From Holothuria scabra (taxonomy: Eukaryota; Echinodermata; Holothuroidea; Aspidochirotida; Holothuriidae): a stretch of 64,000 bases of DNA. A program made the translations under genes and the position numbers. Shown in pieces: positions 47,196-60,119 of this stretch. A model generated the notes under the pieces. That model made no database searches. It was not told the DNA's origin and worked only from the letters and a program-made list of their open reading frames with translations. Numbering within the stretch: position 1 is the first letter of the stretch; each line of letters begins with the position of its first letter. The stretch lies in the NCBI GenBank assembly GCA_037179385.1, contig CM074196.1, positions 33,194,486 to 33,258,485 of the forward strand, given 5' to 3'.

Positions 47196-47343
47196 CTGAA
47201 GGCAAAAAAAAAGTAGAAGAAAATACAACATCAATATGGAACTTACCAGAAATAAGGAAAACCAGAAACTTGTGACATAAGATTTAGAATGAAACAACAT
47301 TATGAAGGTTCACTCCTCATTCTTTCTTGTTCCCGGTATTTAA

Positions 47344-47751
47344 AGGCCCAGTTCTCTCACCCCAAACAGTACCAATTCTCCTAACCTTCTTACTTAAGCC
47401 CCTCCCACAATTGTCTGAAATTCACCCTCATCCAGACACAATCTCAGTTTGTATTGCTTCAGGATGAGTATAGACGAATCCGATTAAGGCTTGTTTTTAG
47501 TGACTGTAGGCAGCCATTAGTGGGGTCCATCAGCCTTTTATCGGCTTCATTTATTGTCTACGTGAATTTCAAATTGTCATATTCAGTGAAGTTGAGAAAA
47601 TCTAGATACACTTTAGTGTACAACCATCCATGGAACAGTTAACGAAGGAAATTTTAATATTAAAGGTAATGGACCCCAGTAATGGCAGACTAAAATTAGA
47701 CCATCACCATCTGTCTGGATTCGTGTTGGTTGGGGTGAGAGGATTGGCCCT
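47344..47751. mobile_element. TTAA-flanked MITE carrying a nested MITE
   Basis: TTAA at 47340-47343 and 47752-47755 with the AGGCCC/GGGCC ends of the family. The middle is replaced by another inverted-repeat element at about 47469-47726, whose ends pair over some 55 bp (ACGAATCC..GGGGTCCAT on the left, ATGGACCCC..GGATTCGT on the right). Confidence 0.75.
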
Positions 47752-47759
47752 TTAAGCTG

Positions 47760-49275
47760 AAACTATGCATGTATGCTTCTTGAATTGAGAGGAGGATATT
47801 GCTGACAACCCTTCATAAAATTTCCCACAGCACATGTAAGCCTGTTACAGAACTGTCACAATGGAAGGAGAATGTACCACCCATGTATGTGCTAATGCAC
47901 AACTATAACGCCTGGGGTCCAGTGACACACCAAAGGGCCCCTGCATGAGAAGTCAAAGTACAAGTGTGAGTTGAAACATCATCTCAAGCATGTTTGCACT
48001 AGAAAGTACTGATTCATCACAGGAGCTTAGGGCAGAGTCATTTATCTAACTGGTGGTTATGGTCAAGTCACTTATGTATTTCCTTTGCCCACATGCCCAT
48101 ACTGGCTTGTTAGAAAAATGACTCTACCCTTACACTACAGGCAAACACGTGGTTTCATATGCAACTGTGCGAGGCCACTTTGGTAATTCAAAACCATCCT
48201 AAGGTCAGTTGATTTACTTTAGTAAAAGAATGTAATGCTGTCAGAGAATCTAACATTCTCCAACAGCATGTCACGGCTTGTTTTAACATGTGGTGAGGAT
48301 CCAGAAGGCATAACATTGAGTTTTGAGTAGTTTCAGATGTATCTGGGAGACTTTTTGAGCCCTCATTGGCAAGTAAAAATTTCAAAAACTTTCCACAACT
48401 TATTTGTAGGCTGTGACGTTGCTTCTTGAGAAAGCAGCATAGACACACCAGTAGATTAAAAGCGGTGTGGGGTGTAACTGGTACCTGAGTTTGTTACATG
48501 ATCTGTGCCCTCAAATGAGCTATGCTTTCATTGAGTTCACACTGTGTAAAAGGCAATTAACACATGCTTGACTGGCTTGTTAGCTAAACCCAAATCTTAC
48601 GTAACTTTGTGTGTATTTTAATATATCTGTTACTGCCAATCATTTAATCAGATGTGAAATGTGACTATGTCAAGTGTGTATGAAGTGAACTTCATTTCCT
48701 CCCTGAATCGATGGGAGATAATCTGGCAAAGAAGTGAGTTGTAACAAAAAGTAAGAAGGAACACTTCATCATGGTTTATTTCATGCTCCAATCTACACTG
48801 CCTACCAACCAGTCAGATTTCAAAACCCATCTTTTCATACAGATCCCAACTGGTTATACACTTTAGTAACCACACCTTTACATAACCACTGTTTTCTTCA
48901 ACAGTCTTGTAAAAATTCCACTAAGTTTCAGTCTTTGTTTTCAGTCTCACATCAAGTATTCAAATATGAGGAAAATGAAGGCAGTGCTAATTACACTTGG
49001 TACACATGATTTCAAGACACAAATGACAACGTTGTACATGTATGATCATAATTCCAGTTTTTACTGAAAACACGAACACCACCTAAGAAAATCAGGAAAT
49101 TTAAGCATGAAAAATCAGAACTGTTTCAACTAAATTTGAACTGTAGGCAGCTCTGCCATAACCACACAAGGCAGATGGTATCATATATAATTTTAGGGTG
49201 GGGTAGGGGGCATACTTAAACACAACAAGGCAATAGTAATTGTTGTTTTCAAGGGGAAGGGTTTCAAATTTTACA
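47760..49275. other. Gene 2 intron, nothing recognised
   Basis: AT-rich intron between the exons at 47195 and 49480. No repeat or exon that I can support. Confidence 0.5.
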
Positions 49276-49280
49276 TGTGC

Positions 49281-49462
49281 CAGAGGCATAGCCAAGGGGG
49301 TGGTTTTGAGGGTTGACCCCCCCATGACCCAAACTTGACATGCAAAAAACACATTAACTAGCATTTTTTTCTCACTCCCCTTAGACTTTTCCCTTGTATC
49401 GTGCTTCAACTCCCCCCCACACCCACCCCCACCCCCATGACACAATCCTGGCTATGCTACTG
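49281..49462. mobile_element. Short hAT-like MITE next to gene 2 exon
   Basis: A 182-bp element with inverted ends CAGAGGCATAGCCA and TGGCTATGCTACTG and a G/C-run interior. The flanks ACATGTGC and GGATGTGC agree at 6 of 8 positions, an old 8-bp duplication. Its ends resemble those of the 4,667-bp element at 33536. It lies 18 bp from the exon at 49480. Confidence 0.75.
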
Positions 49463-49479
49463 GGATGTGCAATACTCAC

Positions 49480-49542
49480 CTTCTTGGAAAGCAATCTGCA
49501 ACAGGTAGTCTAGAGCAGAGGGTTCACTACAAGCGACCTCAC
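49480..49542 (-). CDS. Gene 2 exon, EVACSEPSALDYLLQIAFQE
   Basis: A 63-bp exon with acceptor CTTTCAG and donor GTGAGTAT. Two bases complete Cys, 20 codons follow, and one base is left for Gly. The peptide EVACSEPSALDYLLQIAFQE looks helical. Confidence 0.75.
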
Positions 49543-49559
49543 CTGAAAGAGACAAAAAC

Positions 49560-51040
49560 GATCAAAAATTAACAATATCAGAAGGTAGAGTAAACAAAAA
49601 GAACACCATCTCTGTGTTAGTATTTTCTATAATGTTTGGAAGAGTCAGAGAAGAGATCATGTCTCTCAATCTTATTTTGAAAAAAAAACTTCAACGATGC
49701 TGCATGAGATTGCATTTGACTGTACTTAAATATTCAAAGGCTTCTCAAAGGGCCCCTTAGACTTATCCCAGGCCAGGGATAAAGCCGTGCAGGTGGCCAC
49801 CCAGAAACAAAACCTGGCTATGTCAGTGTCTACAATGACAAAACACTTAATGCAAAATGCTCAACATGTGAAACTTGGGACTCCTTAAAAAGGGCCGAGG
49901 GTGAGTGTTGCCGTAGGCAATTTGTCAATTCCCAACTGGACAGTTTGCCCAATTCACAACTTGCTCTCACAGCCCCATCCAACCCAATCATTTCTACCCA
50001 TAAATAATACCACCTGAACATGGACAACTATCCCTCACATGACTCAACTATCCAGGAGTAATTTGTCTAAGGAAGAGTTATCTGGGTAAAATTTACCCTT
50101 GAGCAGACTGTGTTTTCTCAGCTCCTCAGCTTTGAAAACCACCGTCCGCCAAAGCGAATAGAACTGCATAATTTTAGACGCAGACTTCATTACCATAATA
50201 TGACTTATTCATGTATTCCTTCATGAATCATGCTATTGTTTTTGAGTGAGTTTGTGTACTCCTGTGGTTGTAACCTGGAAGTCTAGACTGAAACCTGAGG
50301 TGCCCTATCATTTTTGTGTTAATAGCATAACCACCTGTGCAGTAGTTGCTACCAGGGCATGGGTATTGCAATGACATTCCAACTATGTGGGTGACATGGG
50401 CTACTGTATGATTTAAATGGAACCCAATGTTACCTTCTTGTGAAGATTCACTAACATTAAACCACTCTCAAGGCTACATATTTCAATGAATATACCAAGG
50501 AACTTTTTCAGTGTTCACTTTGACAGGCATTAGGGATGCGACTCAATAAGGAATATGCCGAACAGCCTGCTGCACAGGGAAAGTGAAATTACCATGTGCG
50601 ATGATATAAAAACAAGAGTACCGAGTGCAAACCCCTTACAGGCAAGGTCTGGGTCCACCTTTTCTGCAAAGCTGTACCACATGAGTCAGCATTTGCACCT
50701 TTGAATGAACTCAAGGAACTTTTGGTAGGTATTTGAGTTGGTATGGCTTTTGCATAATTAAGACTGCATCATTTTGGGAAATACACAAAATGGGCTCTAT
50801 TGTTTTTCTTTTAAACATGGAAGTATCAAATCCTTCAGCATAAGCATGAAAATAGCAACACAATGGCTCGAGGGAGTACTCTTAAACTTTTCTGTAACCT
50901 GCTCAAACTCAAAAACACAAAGGGGCACTAATTGCAAGCGGTTATGATTTTTATCTTTTTGAAAGAGTTTGATATTTAGCAGAAACCTCGAATGAACTGC
51001 TACATTTCATCACTTATATCTTGAAATAGGGTCAGCCACT
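49560..51040. other. Gene 2 intron, nothing recognised
   Basis: AT-rich with scattered degenerate repeat pieces. No exon that I can support. Confidence 0.45.
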
Positions 51041-51043
51041 CAC

Positions 51044-51196
51044 ACTTTTCACATTCCTTTTCAGCCTCCAAAATGAGGTTGTTCAGATTCTCAAGAGAAT
51101 GGTGAGTCTCGTCATCAAAGGGAACTCCATCATGATCCCCTTCTTGGACATTTACAGGCCTGCTGAAAAGCATTCTGTCCGCAAATTCATTCTCAT
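51044..51196 (-). CDS. Gene 2 exon, acidic, ends ECEKC
   Basis: A 153-bp exon with acceptor TTTTCATAG and donor GTGAGTGG. Two bases complete Asp, then 50 codons, then one base of Cys. The peptide is acidic (ENEFADRMLFSRPVNVQEGD, then HDGVPFDDETHHS) and ends in a helix-like ENLNNLILEAEKECEK. Confidence 0.78.
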
Positions 51197-51989
51197 CTAT
51201 GAAAAAAAGGAAACAATGACAAACAACTCCAAATTACAGAATTTTTTAGCTCAAGTGCATGTTAAATAATATCCTTTCTAGATGTGTAGCCAAAGGAGGT
51301 ACTAAAATGGGCCTAAAATTTTTCTGGGGGGGGGGGGGAAATTTTAGAGGGGTTAATGTTTGAAAATATCTTAGTCCATGGCAAACTTATAACTCTCAAT
51401 TTGCAACTGATAGAAAAATCCCTGGCCATATGACAGAGTTCACAACAAAGCAACATGCTTGCAGAACTGGCTGAAAAGTCTGCAAAGAAGTCTGATGGTC
51501 TCAAACAAATAGTTGATATGGAACTGGTCACAAAATTTGATGTAAGGAGGAGACACTATCACACTTTCTTCTACTTCAACTCTACCTACCAGGTTGCGTG
51601 GGTTATAGACTGTTTTAAGCCAGTTGCTGAACAAGAAAGCAATCAGGGTCTGACACCCCACCCACTTTACTATTTCCAAAGCAGTCAAACAGCTAATCTG
51701 TCAGGTTGACATTAGAATAACTTATATAAATATCTCTCTAGCAGCAAATATCCACACATCAAATGTTTAAAATAGTGAACTGGAAATTTTACTGGGCTAT
51801 GCGAACTAACATTCAATCTAGCATTGTTAATACATACAAGTCCATGACAAATACCGTACAAACAGTCAATATATGGTATCATAGGACCTAACAACAGGCA
51901 GAGCCAATATGTGAGTGAACCGTCCACCTAATAGAGTTAATCCTACTTCATAAGGGGCGGGATCACCAAAATGTCCATAGGTTCTGTGG

Positions 51990-52083
51990 AATTGACTTCA
52001 CATGACTCCAATAAAAGGGTTAATTGACTTCACATGACTCCAATAAAAGGGTTAATTGACTTCACATGACTCCAATAAAAGGC
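51990..52083. repeat. 32-bp tandem repeat, 3 units
   Basis: AATTGACTTCACATGACTCC-AATAAAAGGGTT is repeated three times almost perfectly, inside a gene 2 intron. Confidence 0.95.
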
Positions 52084-52197
52084 CAATGTGGCAAAAGCAA
52101 ACTGGGGAACTACAGCTTGAGATTATTTCATTATCTTTTTAATCATGAGTTTCTTACATCACAACTGTTATTTAAATACAACAGCAGGTGTGCTTAC

Positions 52198-52258
52198 CTG
52201 GAGGACGACGAATCCTTTCCCTCGGACGAGCCCCACTTTCAGGACCAAAAGGGACCTC
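52198..52258 (-). CDS. Gene 2 exon, Arg-rich
   Basis: A 61-bp exon with acceptor TTATCCCAG and donor GTAAGCAC. It encodes EVPFGPESGARPRERIRRPP and leaves one base for Asp. Phase 0 at its start matches the end of the 53063 exon. Confidence 0.78.
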
Positions 52259-53062
52259 CTGGGATAAGAAAGGTAAATGCAGCATAGTATAAAGCTTCTC
52301 AGAGACAAATGTCTGACAAATTCAAGTAACACTACATTAGCATTTACTTCATGCTTTCCCAACACATCACCCTATAAATGCAACCATTTTACAGTTTACC
52401 TCAAAGATAGTGACATTCTCCAAATTCCAGACAGTATTACCTATGCAATCATTTACAGACAGGGGTAGGTTCCCAAATAAGCACCTTAACAAATGAACTT
52501 TTTACTTTCCTGTCTACTGAGCAATTGTACAGGCTGCAGTTTAGATAGCTCAACTGAAGTTCACTGCAGCAATGATAGTATTACAATATCACCAGACTCA
52601 CTTTACATGTCCACAATTTAGTAGACCTTACGTTGAAGGTCCAGTTACCTAACCTGACCTACATTTCAAAAGCTCATTATTATTTGTAACAAGTTTACCT
52701 TTGCCAACTAAGATTCATGTTTGCATCATTCTTACGTCTAAACACTTCAAAATGACACCAATTTAATGACAAACTCTAGTACTATCACAGAGTCTACCTC
52801 TGACTACCCAGCATTTAATGCCAGCACCAACCTAGCAACAGTACTATTTTTCATGTTTTTCATAGCAAAAGAAATAGAGTTATTCCTACCAAACTTCATT
52901 TTGCTGAAAGAAGCTAAAAGCTTCAAATCTGGGTCTAGCCAGAACTCCAAGTGCAAATCCCATGCACCCCTAATCAGTACCCATATAACACTTATACAAA
53001 TACAACAAATTTTACCTTTTCACTCCCCCCCCCCATTTTACATTATTGTCAATTCCACATAC

Positions 53063-53619
53063 CTGATATCCTTTATCTTTCAATGGTGGAGGAGTCACTT
53101 TCCAGCTATCTCCTTGACTGACCAAAGAGAAAACTCCACTTTCAGATGACACACTCTCTGGACCCTGGAGCTCAACCTGCCCTGATCTGAATCGTTCTGG
53201 TGCTTTTGCTGTCAGAAACTCATTTTCTCTATCACTTTCTTCCTTCGGTGATTCAGGAGTATCCACATCCTCATCTTGAGCTGTTGGTATTTCACTGGGA
53301 GGAATAATCCTTCTCTCATCATCCTTCAAAGTTGTGATGCCATCATTTCTGATACCTGATGGTACATTCTGGCGTCCTGTTGATTGGGTCTGAAATGCTA
53401 CACCACCCTCTTGGCACCTTGATGATTCCTGAAGGTCAAGCATCTCATGCCCTGTAATACCATGGTTGCCATTGCCATTCTGATTGGACCTTGTCACTTT
53501 AATTGTGCCCTGATTCCTGCCAAAAGGACACATCTGTTCAGTTACATGTTTTGGTTCCACCTGGTCCTGTGGGTTTTTAATGTCATGACCCTTGAATGTA
53601 ACATTTCCTCTGTTGCAGT
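53063..53619 (-). CDS. Gene 2 long exon, polar and disordered
   Basis: A 557-bp exon with acceptor CATTTCAG and donor GTATGTGG; it is the longest credible coding stretch of gene 2. Two bases complete Asn, then 185 codons rich in Ser, Glu, Gln, Pro and Gly (for example PSEIPTAQDEDVDTPESPKE) end in LKDKGYQ. No domain is recognised and low complexity suggests disorder. The ATG at 53638 lies upstream of the acceptor, so this is an internal exon rather than a start. Confidence 0.8.
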
Positions 53620-53639
53620 CTGAAATGAAATTGTACATA

Positions 53640-54880
53640 TTATACAGTAGACTTTACATGTAGTAGTAGTAGAGTCTACATTATATAGTAGACTTTCCGG
53701 AGTTAAGAACAACTAACAAAATACCACCACATGATTTTCAAACTTAACACTTTTAAACTTTTGCATGTTATTTGTATTCTCTGTTTCTTAGCCATTACAA
53801 TACCACAGGGTTCATTTGCTTTAAAAACCTTGCGGAATTGTTAGAAAAAATCCTTAAGACATCTATTAAGCCCTTCATCAATAACTTATATAGTACAACA
53901 TAGTTTGAGATATTACATAATATACTACAAGAAAAGAATGAATAATTTAGTAATAAATCTTCCACATTGAAGTCACAGTGACATCTTGTTTCCATGAAAG
54001 ACAATGTGCATGTGTGCTACAGCTGCACCACTAATATTATTTCTACAGGACACACATACATCAGAGGGCCACACCACAAGTACAATTTGTACCAAGTGTA
54101 AACACTCATGCTCGTGTCAACTTGGTTAAGCAATGAAAGCGGAAACCAGCGATCATTGTTTCTACAACTTTTTGGCAACTTCCAATCTGCACCACATTTG
54201 TACACTGACTTAAATCTAACCAAAAAGGATTCATGATCCCAGTCTAAACTCATGGTTGGTTACAGTGGAGGTTGTGTAGTTTTGCATCTGTGTGGAATTT
54301 TTTACCTTACAGTAATTAACATACTAGAGCACCATTGGCGCTGAAGCTCAAACCTGTTGAATTACTCACTACAACACATTCTTCTTTCTAGGAATGTAAC
54401 AAATCTAAAGCAAGCACTGAACCCAGTAAGTTAAAAAACAAGAGCAAGTACAATTTTTGAGACCTTTCTCAAATTAAGAGATTCTAAGAGAGTGCAACGA
54501 GATAAAAGACCAGTTGAATTAACCAGACAGCCAAAGGGATTTGTGATTTCTTGGAAACCAAGATTCTCTTTGAATTGTTCCATTGTGTAAATAGCAAGAC
54601 AGAAGACAAAAAAAATGGGTCGTGATAAAACAGTAGTAAGTAAAAACTTTCTTCCCTGATAAAAGAAATTTGGCCATCTTCATCCCTTCCACAAGAAAGG
54701 CTAGTTCAGTGTAATGTGACTCCATGCTAGTACTGTAATTTGTCCTCTAGACTTGTAATTTGTACATAGACAGTTTTAAAGGGAGTGCAGTTATATGGGA
54801 AATATGCAGAAAACTGAATTTGTGAGACTGGTACAAATAGAGGGGCCACAAAATTGGGTGAGAAAGATGTCAAAATTATT
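53640..54880. other. Gene 2 intron, nothing recognised
   Basis: AT-rich intron DNA. The open frames here lack splice or homology support. Confidence 0.45.
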
Positions 54881-54881
54881 C

Positions 54882-55700
54882 ATAAACCAGAAAGCCAAAA
54901 GGCTTAGTGATTCCTTGCCACTGAAATTTAAGCCTATCTTTTTTTTCAAATTGACAGTGTTATTTAATGTTTTTCAAATTGACAGTGCTCTGTAATGTAC
55001 CAACAAAGTATACATGCAAGGCAGCGAAGCTTTCTACAAGAACTAGGGTTCTGCTCATGGTATCACATCCACATACTATGTGTGAAATATTGCAGTATCT
55101 AAGACTCCAACCTTGGGAAATTTGTGTAAATATGATATTGAGACTTTGATCCCTTGTGAACCAAAGTGAGATTTGACATCCACCAAAAACTATTTGGATC
55201 ATTTATTCAACATGCATCATCTACATGTAAAGTATGAAGACCCTACAAGTTACCTTTCTTGTACAGTAATACTATGCAAGCAAGTTTGTCAGACTTTGAC
55301 ACTGCTAAACACACACACTAAACATGAGCTTAGTCACGTGCATTTTTCTTGAGATACCATGTTCACTAGGTTTTGACCTTTCATGACCCCAAATAACCTT
55401 TGACCTTCACAAAACTCTATAGGGATCATCTACTCCAAATATGAGATTAGTCACACTTACCCTTAAATTATGAGCAACTATTTGTGGAAGAAGTGACACT
55501 TTGTAGATATTCACAAAACAGTCATTGATGACCCCTAGATGACCTTTGACCTCAACTTTTTGAACCAAACATGTATGACCTATGATCAATGACCAATGTG
55601 TCCCTTTTTAGTGACAATGAATTTGTCGACAAATGTGCCCCTAGGGCATCAAAGGCAATTGTGAACAGACATGATAGATAGATGGATAGACAGTAACGGT
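54882..55700. mobile_element. Degenerate HINE-like copy with GGTCA half-sites
   Basis: Begins AACCAGAAAGCCAAAAGGCT (hairpin) and TGATTCCTTGCCA, as at 41700 and 63740. Inside are worn repeat units with TGACCCCAAATAACCTTTGA and GATGACCTTTGACCT, then a GATAGATAGATGGATAGA microsatellite at about 55673-55690. The right terminal motif is not recognisable. Confidence 0.6.
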
Positions 55701-55869
55701 GGCAGATCACAATAGCTCAAACAGCTCTTTGAGCTGGTTTGAGCTAAAAATTGATGTTTTTCTAACGTGAAAAACCTCTTCAATGCTATAATCTGAAAAA
55801 AATCAATTCCATGCTGCTAGAATTCAATAGGACATTTTAGCCAATATTACTCGGGAAAAAGGCTTTTTC

Positions 55870-57140
55870 CCGGGTGAAGCTTATTTCTATAATTGCATCA
55901 GTTAATACCTTTTACAACCAAACTTGCTCCATTGACCAATCAGTCTTTAAAACGGTTCAAACCCCTTTAATTTTAATGATCTCAAGACACCTGAACAGGA
56001 AGTTCTCTGATAGATTCTGGATTAAGAGGGGTCAACTAGAGATGGCTAAAACTTGCTATTCATTTCTAGCGTCATGTCAGCAGGGAAAACAAGGTGCTGG
56101 AGCAAAAGATTAATATTCTTTGTCACACTCTGATTGGCCCTCTATCTGTCTGCTTTTGTAAGTGTTAGTTTGTTATTCCTCCAAAGAATTAAGGGCACCA
56201 TTTTGGCATTGTGACATCATATGCATGAGGTCTATAGGGAATTCACTGAGTGACATGTAAATTTTCACACACAGCATCAAAAATTAAAACTAGAGCAGCT
56301 GTGCTGCAGAATCTCAATACCTTAATTAATGTAGGATCAATGGTAATCATGAAGCAGTGGGATGATGCATTTTAAAGTTTTTTTTTTATGATACAACAGC
56401 AAAGAGCAAACATCCTTTTGGTTATCAGGTATGTATCATGGATAAAAATGAAATATGAAACAAACAGTACAGTTATTGTAGTGTGGTCATTCAAATATTT
56501 ATAGCAGAGATTTATAATATACTGATACTGCATATTTCATGCTAAAAATTGAAATAGTTATCAAATATTCAAACAAAAAACATACTGGTCTAAATATTAT
56601 CTTCTCTTTGGTTATTTGCTCCTGTGCTCTGCTTCAACATTTTATCTTGTGCTTTTACAGCATACTAATAGCATGTCCTAAGTAACACTCTGGCAGACCT
56701 TATGCATTTAACAGAGCAGTACAGGGTCGTCCTTTGGAGGAACACATTAATCATTGCAAGTTACACCCCACAAATGCAGAAAGCTGATGCCGAGTGTGTC
56801 AACCAATTGGATACGCGCGTATCAAGTCAACTACACACGCAAAGCACATTTCTACAGTGTGCAGCCATGTGCTCAATGGACTCCACAAACATGATGTCAA
56901 GGTGAGGTAAATGCACAAGATCTATTGTTTTATGATTTAATTGCATTTTGTGATCTAAAATGATAGGTAGGGGAGAGACAATTCTCCTCAAGTCATTACA
57001 GATTGCATGGTGACCTGGATCTCTCTCCTCCCGAGTTATGCCATTTGGTGTAACTATGCACCAAGCAAGAATAACATGGAATGATTTGCAACAGCAATAG
57101 CCAGGGTCCGGGAGATCTGAGTGTGGAATAAAAGTAAAAT
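55870..57140. other. Gene 2 intron, nothing recognised
   Basis: AT-rich; no exon or defined element that I can support. Confidence 0.4.
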
Positions 57141-57149
57141 TTGATTTAC

Positions 57150-57550
57150 TGGGACAAAGATTTATTTCATCGAAGGTTCACTGGATGAAGGTTTGCTCGA
57201 CCAAAGGTCTGCTAATGGAATGTTTACTAGATTGAAGGTTCACTAGACCAAAACGTTCGCAAGATGGAATGTTCACTTGGTTGAAGATCAACCCTATCCC
57301 TAACACTACCCTTAACCCTGACACTCAATCTATTGGAAATGTTTGAATAAGGTTCTCCATATCTAGTAGGCCTTTTATCTAACAGACTTCTTGATCTAGA
57401 GAACCTTGGATCTAATGGACCTTTTCACCTGCCAGTCTGTGATGATGTTTGATCCAGTGAACATTTGACCATACACCTAGTGAATCTCCCACCTGGTGAA
57501 CCTTTTGATTAAGTAAGCCTTCAATCTAGTGAGAATCCATTCATGAAATC
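57150..57550. repeat. Foldback of short reiterated motif
   Basis: The left half iterates a GAAGGTTCACTAGA(T/C)-like motif of about 14-18 bp. The right half iterates its reverse complement (ATCTAGTGAACCTT-like). This is an imperfect long palindrome about 400 bp long with a centre near 57310. Confidence 0.65.
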
Positions 57551-58436
57551 TACACCTCTTTATTGTTAAATTGACTTGACTTAATACATGCCAAAAAATT
57601 TTTTTTTTCTAATTGTGTTATGAATTTCAAACTAACCACTTAAAAGACAAATGCCCATTGGCCATGCTAAAATATGAAGTTGTTTATGAAGAGATGGATT
57701 GTGCCAGCTGCAGATGAGGTTTAATTTTACCCATTTCGAAACTTTTTGATCAAGAATGCTAAATTTGCCTATTTTACACATTGTAAGCCTTTTGTTTGTT
57801 TTTGATCGGGCAATGGGGTTGTTTAATTATGACAGGAATGGGTGGTCACATTTTTTGGAAGCCACTAAGACACATAAGAAACCCTAAGAAAGATTAGTCT
57901 TGATAAATGAAGACAAGGGCAAAAACATTGCTGAAGTAAAATTAATTTCTTTCAGCAAAAATACACTTAACATCGACATTAACACTTGCACTTTGTGAAG
58001 CCCCCATGTCAATGCATTTCATGCCTAAGCAATAATTTTGCTGGTGGCAAGTTGATTTGCTTCAGCAGTTACTTCAGCAATGCTGAATACAAAGCCTTAA
58101 TTATTCAGAAATCAGAAGGGTTGAATATAAGATGTAGCCAATGTAAACTATTTCTCCAAAGGCTGGGAGTGGTGATGCAACCTTGCTCTATACCCATGCT
58201 AAACAGATGAATGTACGAGAAGCTTGTACTGGATAATGTCCAGAACTGGAAAACTTCCTGGGTCACACAACTAGAAAATAATCTGTCAACTTACCAGTTA
58301 TAGCTAATAGCGATGCTGAATGAGGGATTTTCAGTTACCAGATGGCATTCAGAATTTGATTTGGGGACTACTTAAAGACAACACCATGCATTTGAGTGCT
58401 ACATCAAACTTCACTGAAACATAAGTGAAGATGCAC

Positions 58437-58740
58437 CTTGAGACAAAATTTGATACACTCAGCTGATGGTGCAACTTGAGACAAACTTTGATACACTCAG
58501 CTGACAGTGCAACTTGTGACAAAATTTGATACACACAACTGATGGTGCAACTTGAGACAAAATTTGACTCTCAGCTGATGGTGCAATTTGAGACAAAATT
58601 TGATACACTCAGCTGATGGTGCAACTTGAGACAAAATTTGATACACTCAGCTGATGGTGCAACTTGAGACAAAATTTGATACACTCACCTGATGGTACAA
58701 CTTGAGACAAAATTTGATACACTCAACTGACTGAGCAACT
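58437..58740. repeat. 38-bp tandem repeat, about 8 units
   Basis: CAGCTGATGGTGCAACTTGA-GACAAAATTTGATACACT recurs head to tail with few changes; one unit is shortened. It lies in a gene 2 intron. Confidence 0.95.
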
Positions 58741-59059
58741 TGAGAGAAAGAAGTACAGAATCTGATTTGCTCTGTATCAGTACCTTGATTGCACAGAATG
58801 AAGCTTGATGATCTTCTACCCAATTAAAATGAGTGGAAGAGTGTTCTCTGCCTAGGGCACTAAAAATCCCGTGATCATATCCCACTTGAAACCAGTAAAA
58901 AATTTTCTGGGGGCTTACAGTAACTAGTTTGACATAAAATGTTATGATCCACAAGAGGTTATATAAAAAAACTGCCATTCTATCACCACAGCACTCTAAT
59001 TCCTTCTTTACAATGTCGCAATTACAGAAAATTATCACACAATGGAACAAACAACTTAC

Positions 59060-59126
59060 TCTTAAATTCTTTTTCATTTTCGTTGGAGTCTTCAGTGACT
59101 GGCTTGATTTGACCAGGTTTATCCTC
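59060..59126 (-). CDS. Gene 2 exon, acidic
   Basis: A 67-bp exon (22 codons plus one base) with acceptor TTTGCAG and donor GTAAGTTG. The peptide EDKPGQIKPVTEDSNENEKE then FK is charged and polar. Phase 0 matches the end of the exon at 59964. Confidence 0.72.
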
Positions 59127-59963
59127 CTGCAAATGCAAATGGGGAGAATGAAAATACAGAATTTTTTCTTCTACATACTAAAGGGTGACAAGTCACAGCA
59201 TAATTTTCAATCATAGATGGTATTTATAAGTATATTTCATAACAAGGCCCTTTTCTGTTACCATTAAATTTGGTTTTGCATATTTTTCATAGTTATTCCT
59301 TTCTTGTCTGTTATGCAATGCAGCCGATCCTACCTTGAGTATTGTGTAAATCAGATTCATTATGGGCCATTTACAGGCGAAGTATGAGGACCCTTCAAGT
59401 TTACCCATTTTGAGACATCACGTTTAGCTGGTGAGTGCATGTTGCACTTAAATGCCTTAAGGGTAGGGGTAAAGGTACCAAGGTAACACATGACAGAACT
59501 TAATGAAGTGGCGAAATTTTAAGTTAGCTACTTTAGTTAAGAGTTCCGCATGAGAGAGGGAAGACATGCAAGACTCAAGCTCTCGCAAGTGGGGAGGACC
59601 CGCTGAGACAGCCTTTGTCTGTGTACAATGCAAGGAATCAAAATTGCTCATGGCTATTGGTTTCAGTATCAACTGGCCAAAGGGTTGCTGAGTAGCTCAT
59701 TCATATTTTGTTCAATTATTATGGATTAAGTTTTGACCAGGGTTAAAAGACCTTTGATGGATACCAAATAGACCATGAACAAATCTTCTATATATCTTCT
59801 AGATATTGCCACACTGCGGGCATATTAACACCAAACAATTGTTCCTGCATGTATGTCTCTTTGCCAAATTATTCTGGTCAACAGTTTAGAAGGTAAAATT
59901 GACATGCTGGAACAGAAGATTTTCCTGTCAAACTCTTGATTGTCCCTCTCATAGCTTGTGTAC

Positions 59964-60100
59964 CTTGATGGAATTGTTGTCCGATCTCCCAGCAGCAGTG
60001 ACAAAATTTAGCAGGTACAGCCGAAAAAACTCCAGCAGAAAGTCTAGATTGGTGGTCACATGTTGGAGAAATTGAATGCTAAAACAAACAAAGTACAGTG
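59964..60100 (-). CDS. Gene 2 exon, hydrophobic segment
   Basis: A 137-bp exon with acceptor TTGTTGCAG and donor GTACACAA. Two bases complete Ala, then 45 codons: LYFVCFSIQFLQHVTTNLDF, LLEFFRLYLLNFVTAAG and on. It is the only hydrophobic part of gene 2 seen here and could be a membrane or amphipathic helix pair. An alternative acceptor (TTTTAG before 60078) would break phase with the exon at 63329. Confidence 0.7.
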
Positions 60101-60119
60101 CTGCAACAATCAAACCTGA

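Noticed and set aside
51313..51709. Opposing open frames beside gene 2 exon 51196
   Set aside because: They overlap on both strands and include a G homopolymer. The upstream acceptor at 51197 already explains the exon, and no phase-compatible extension exists.
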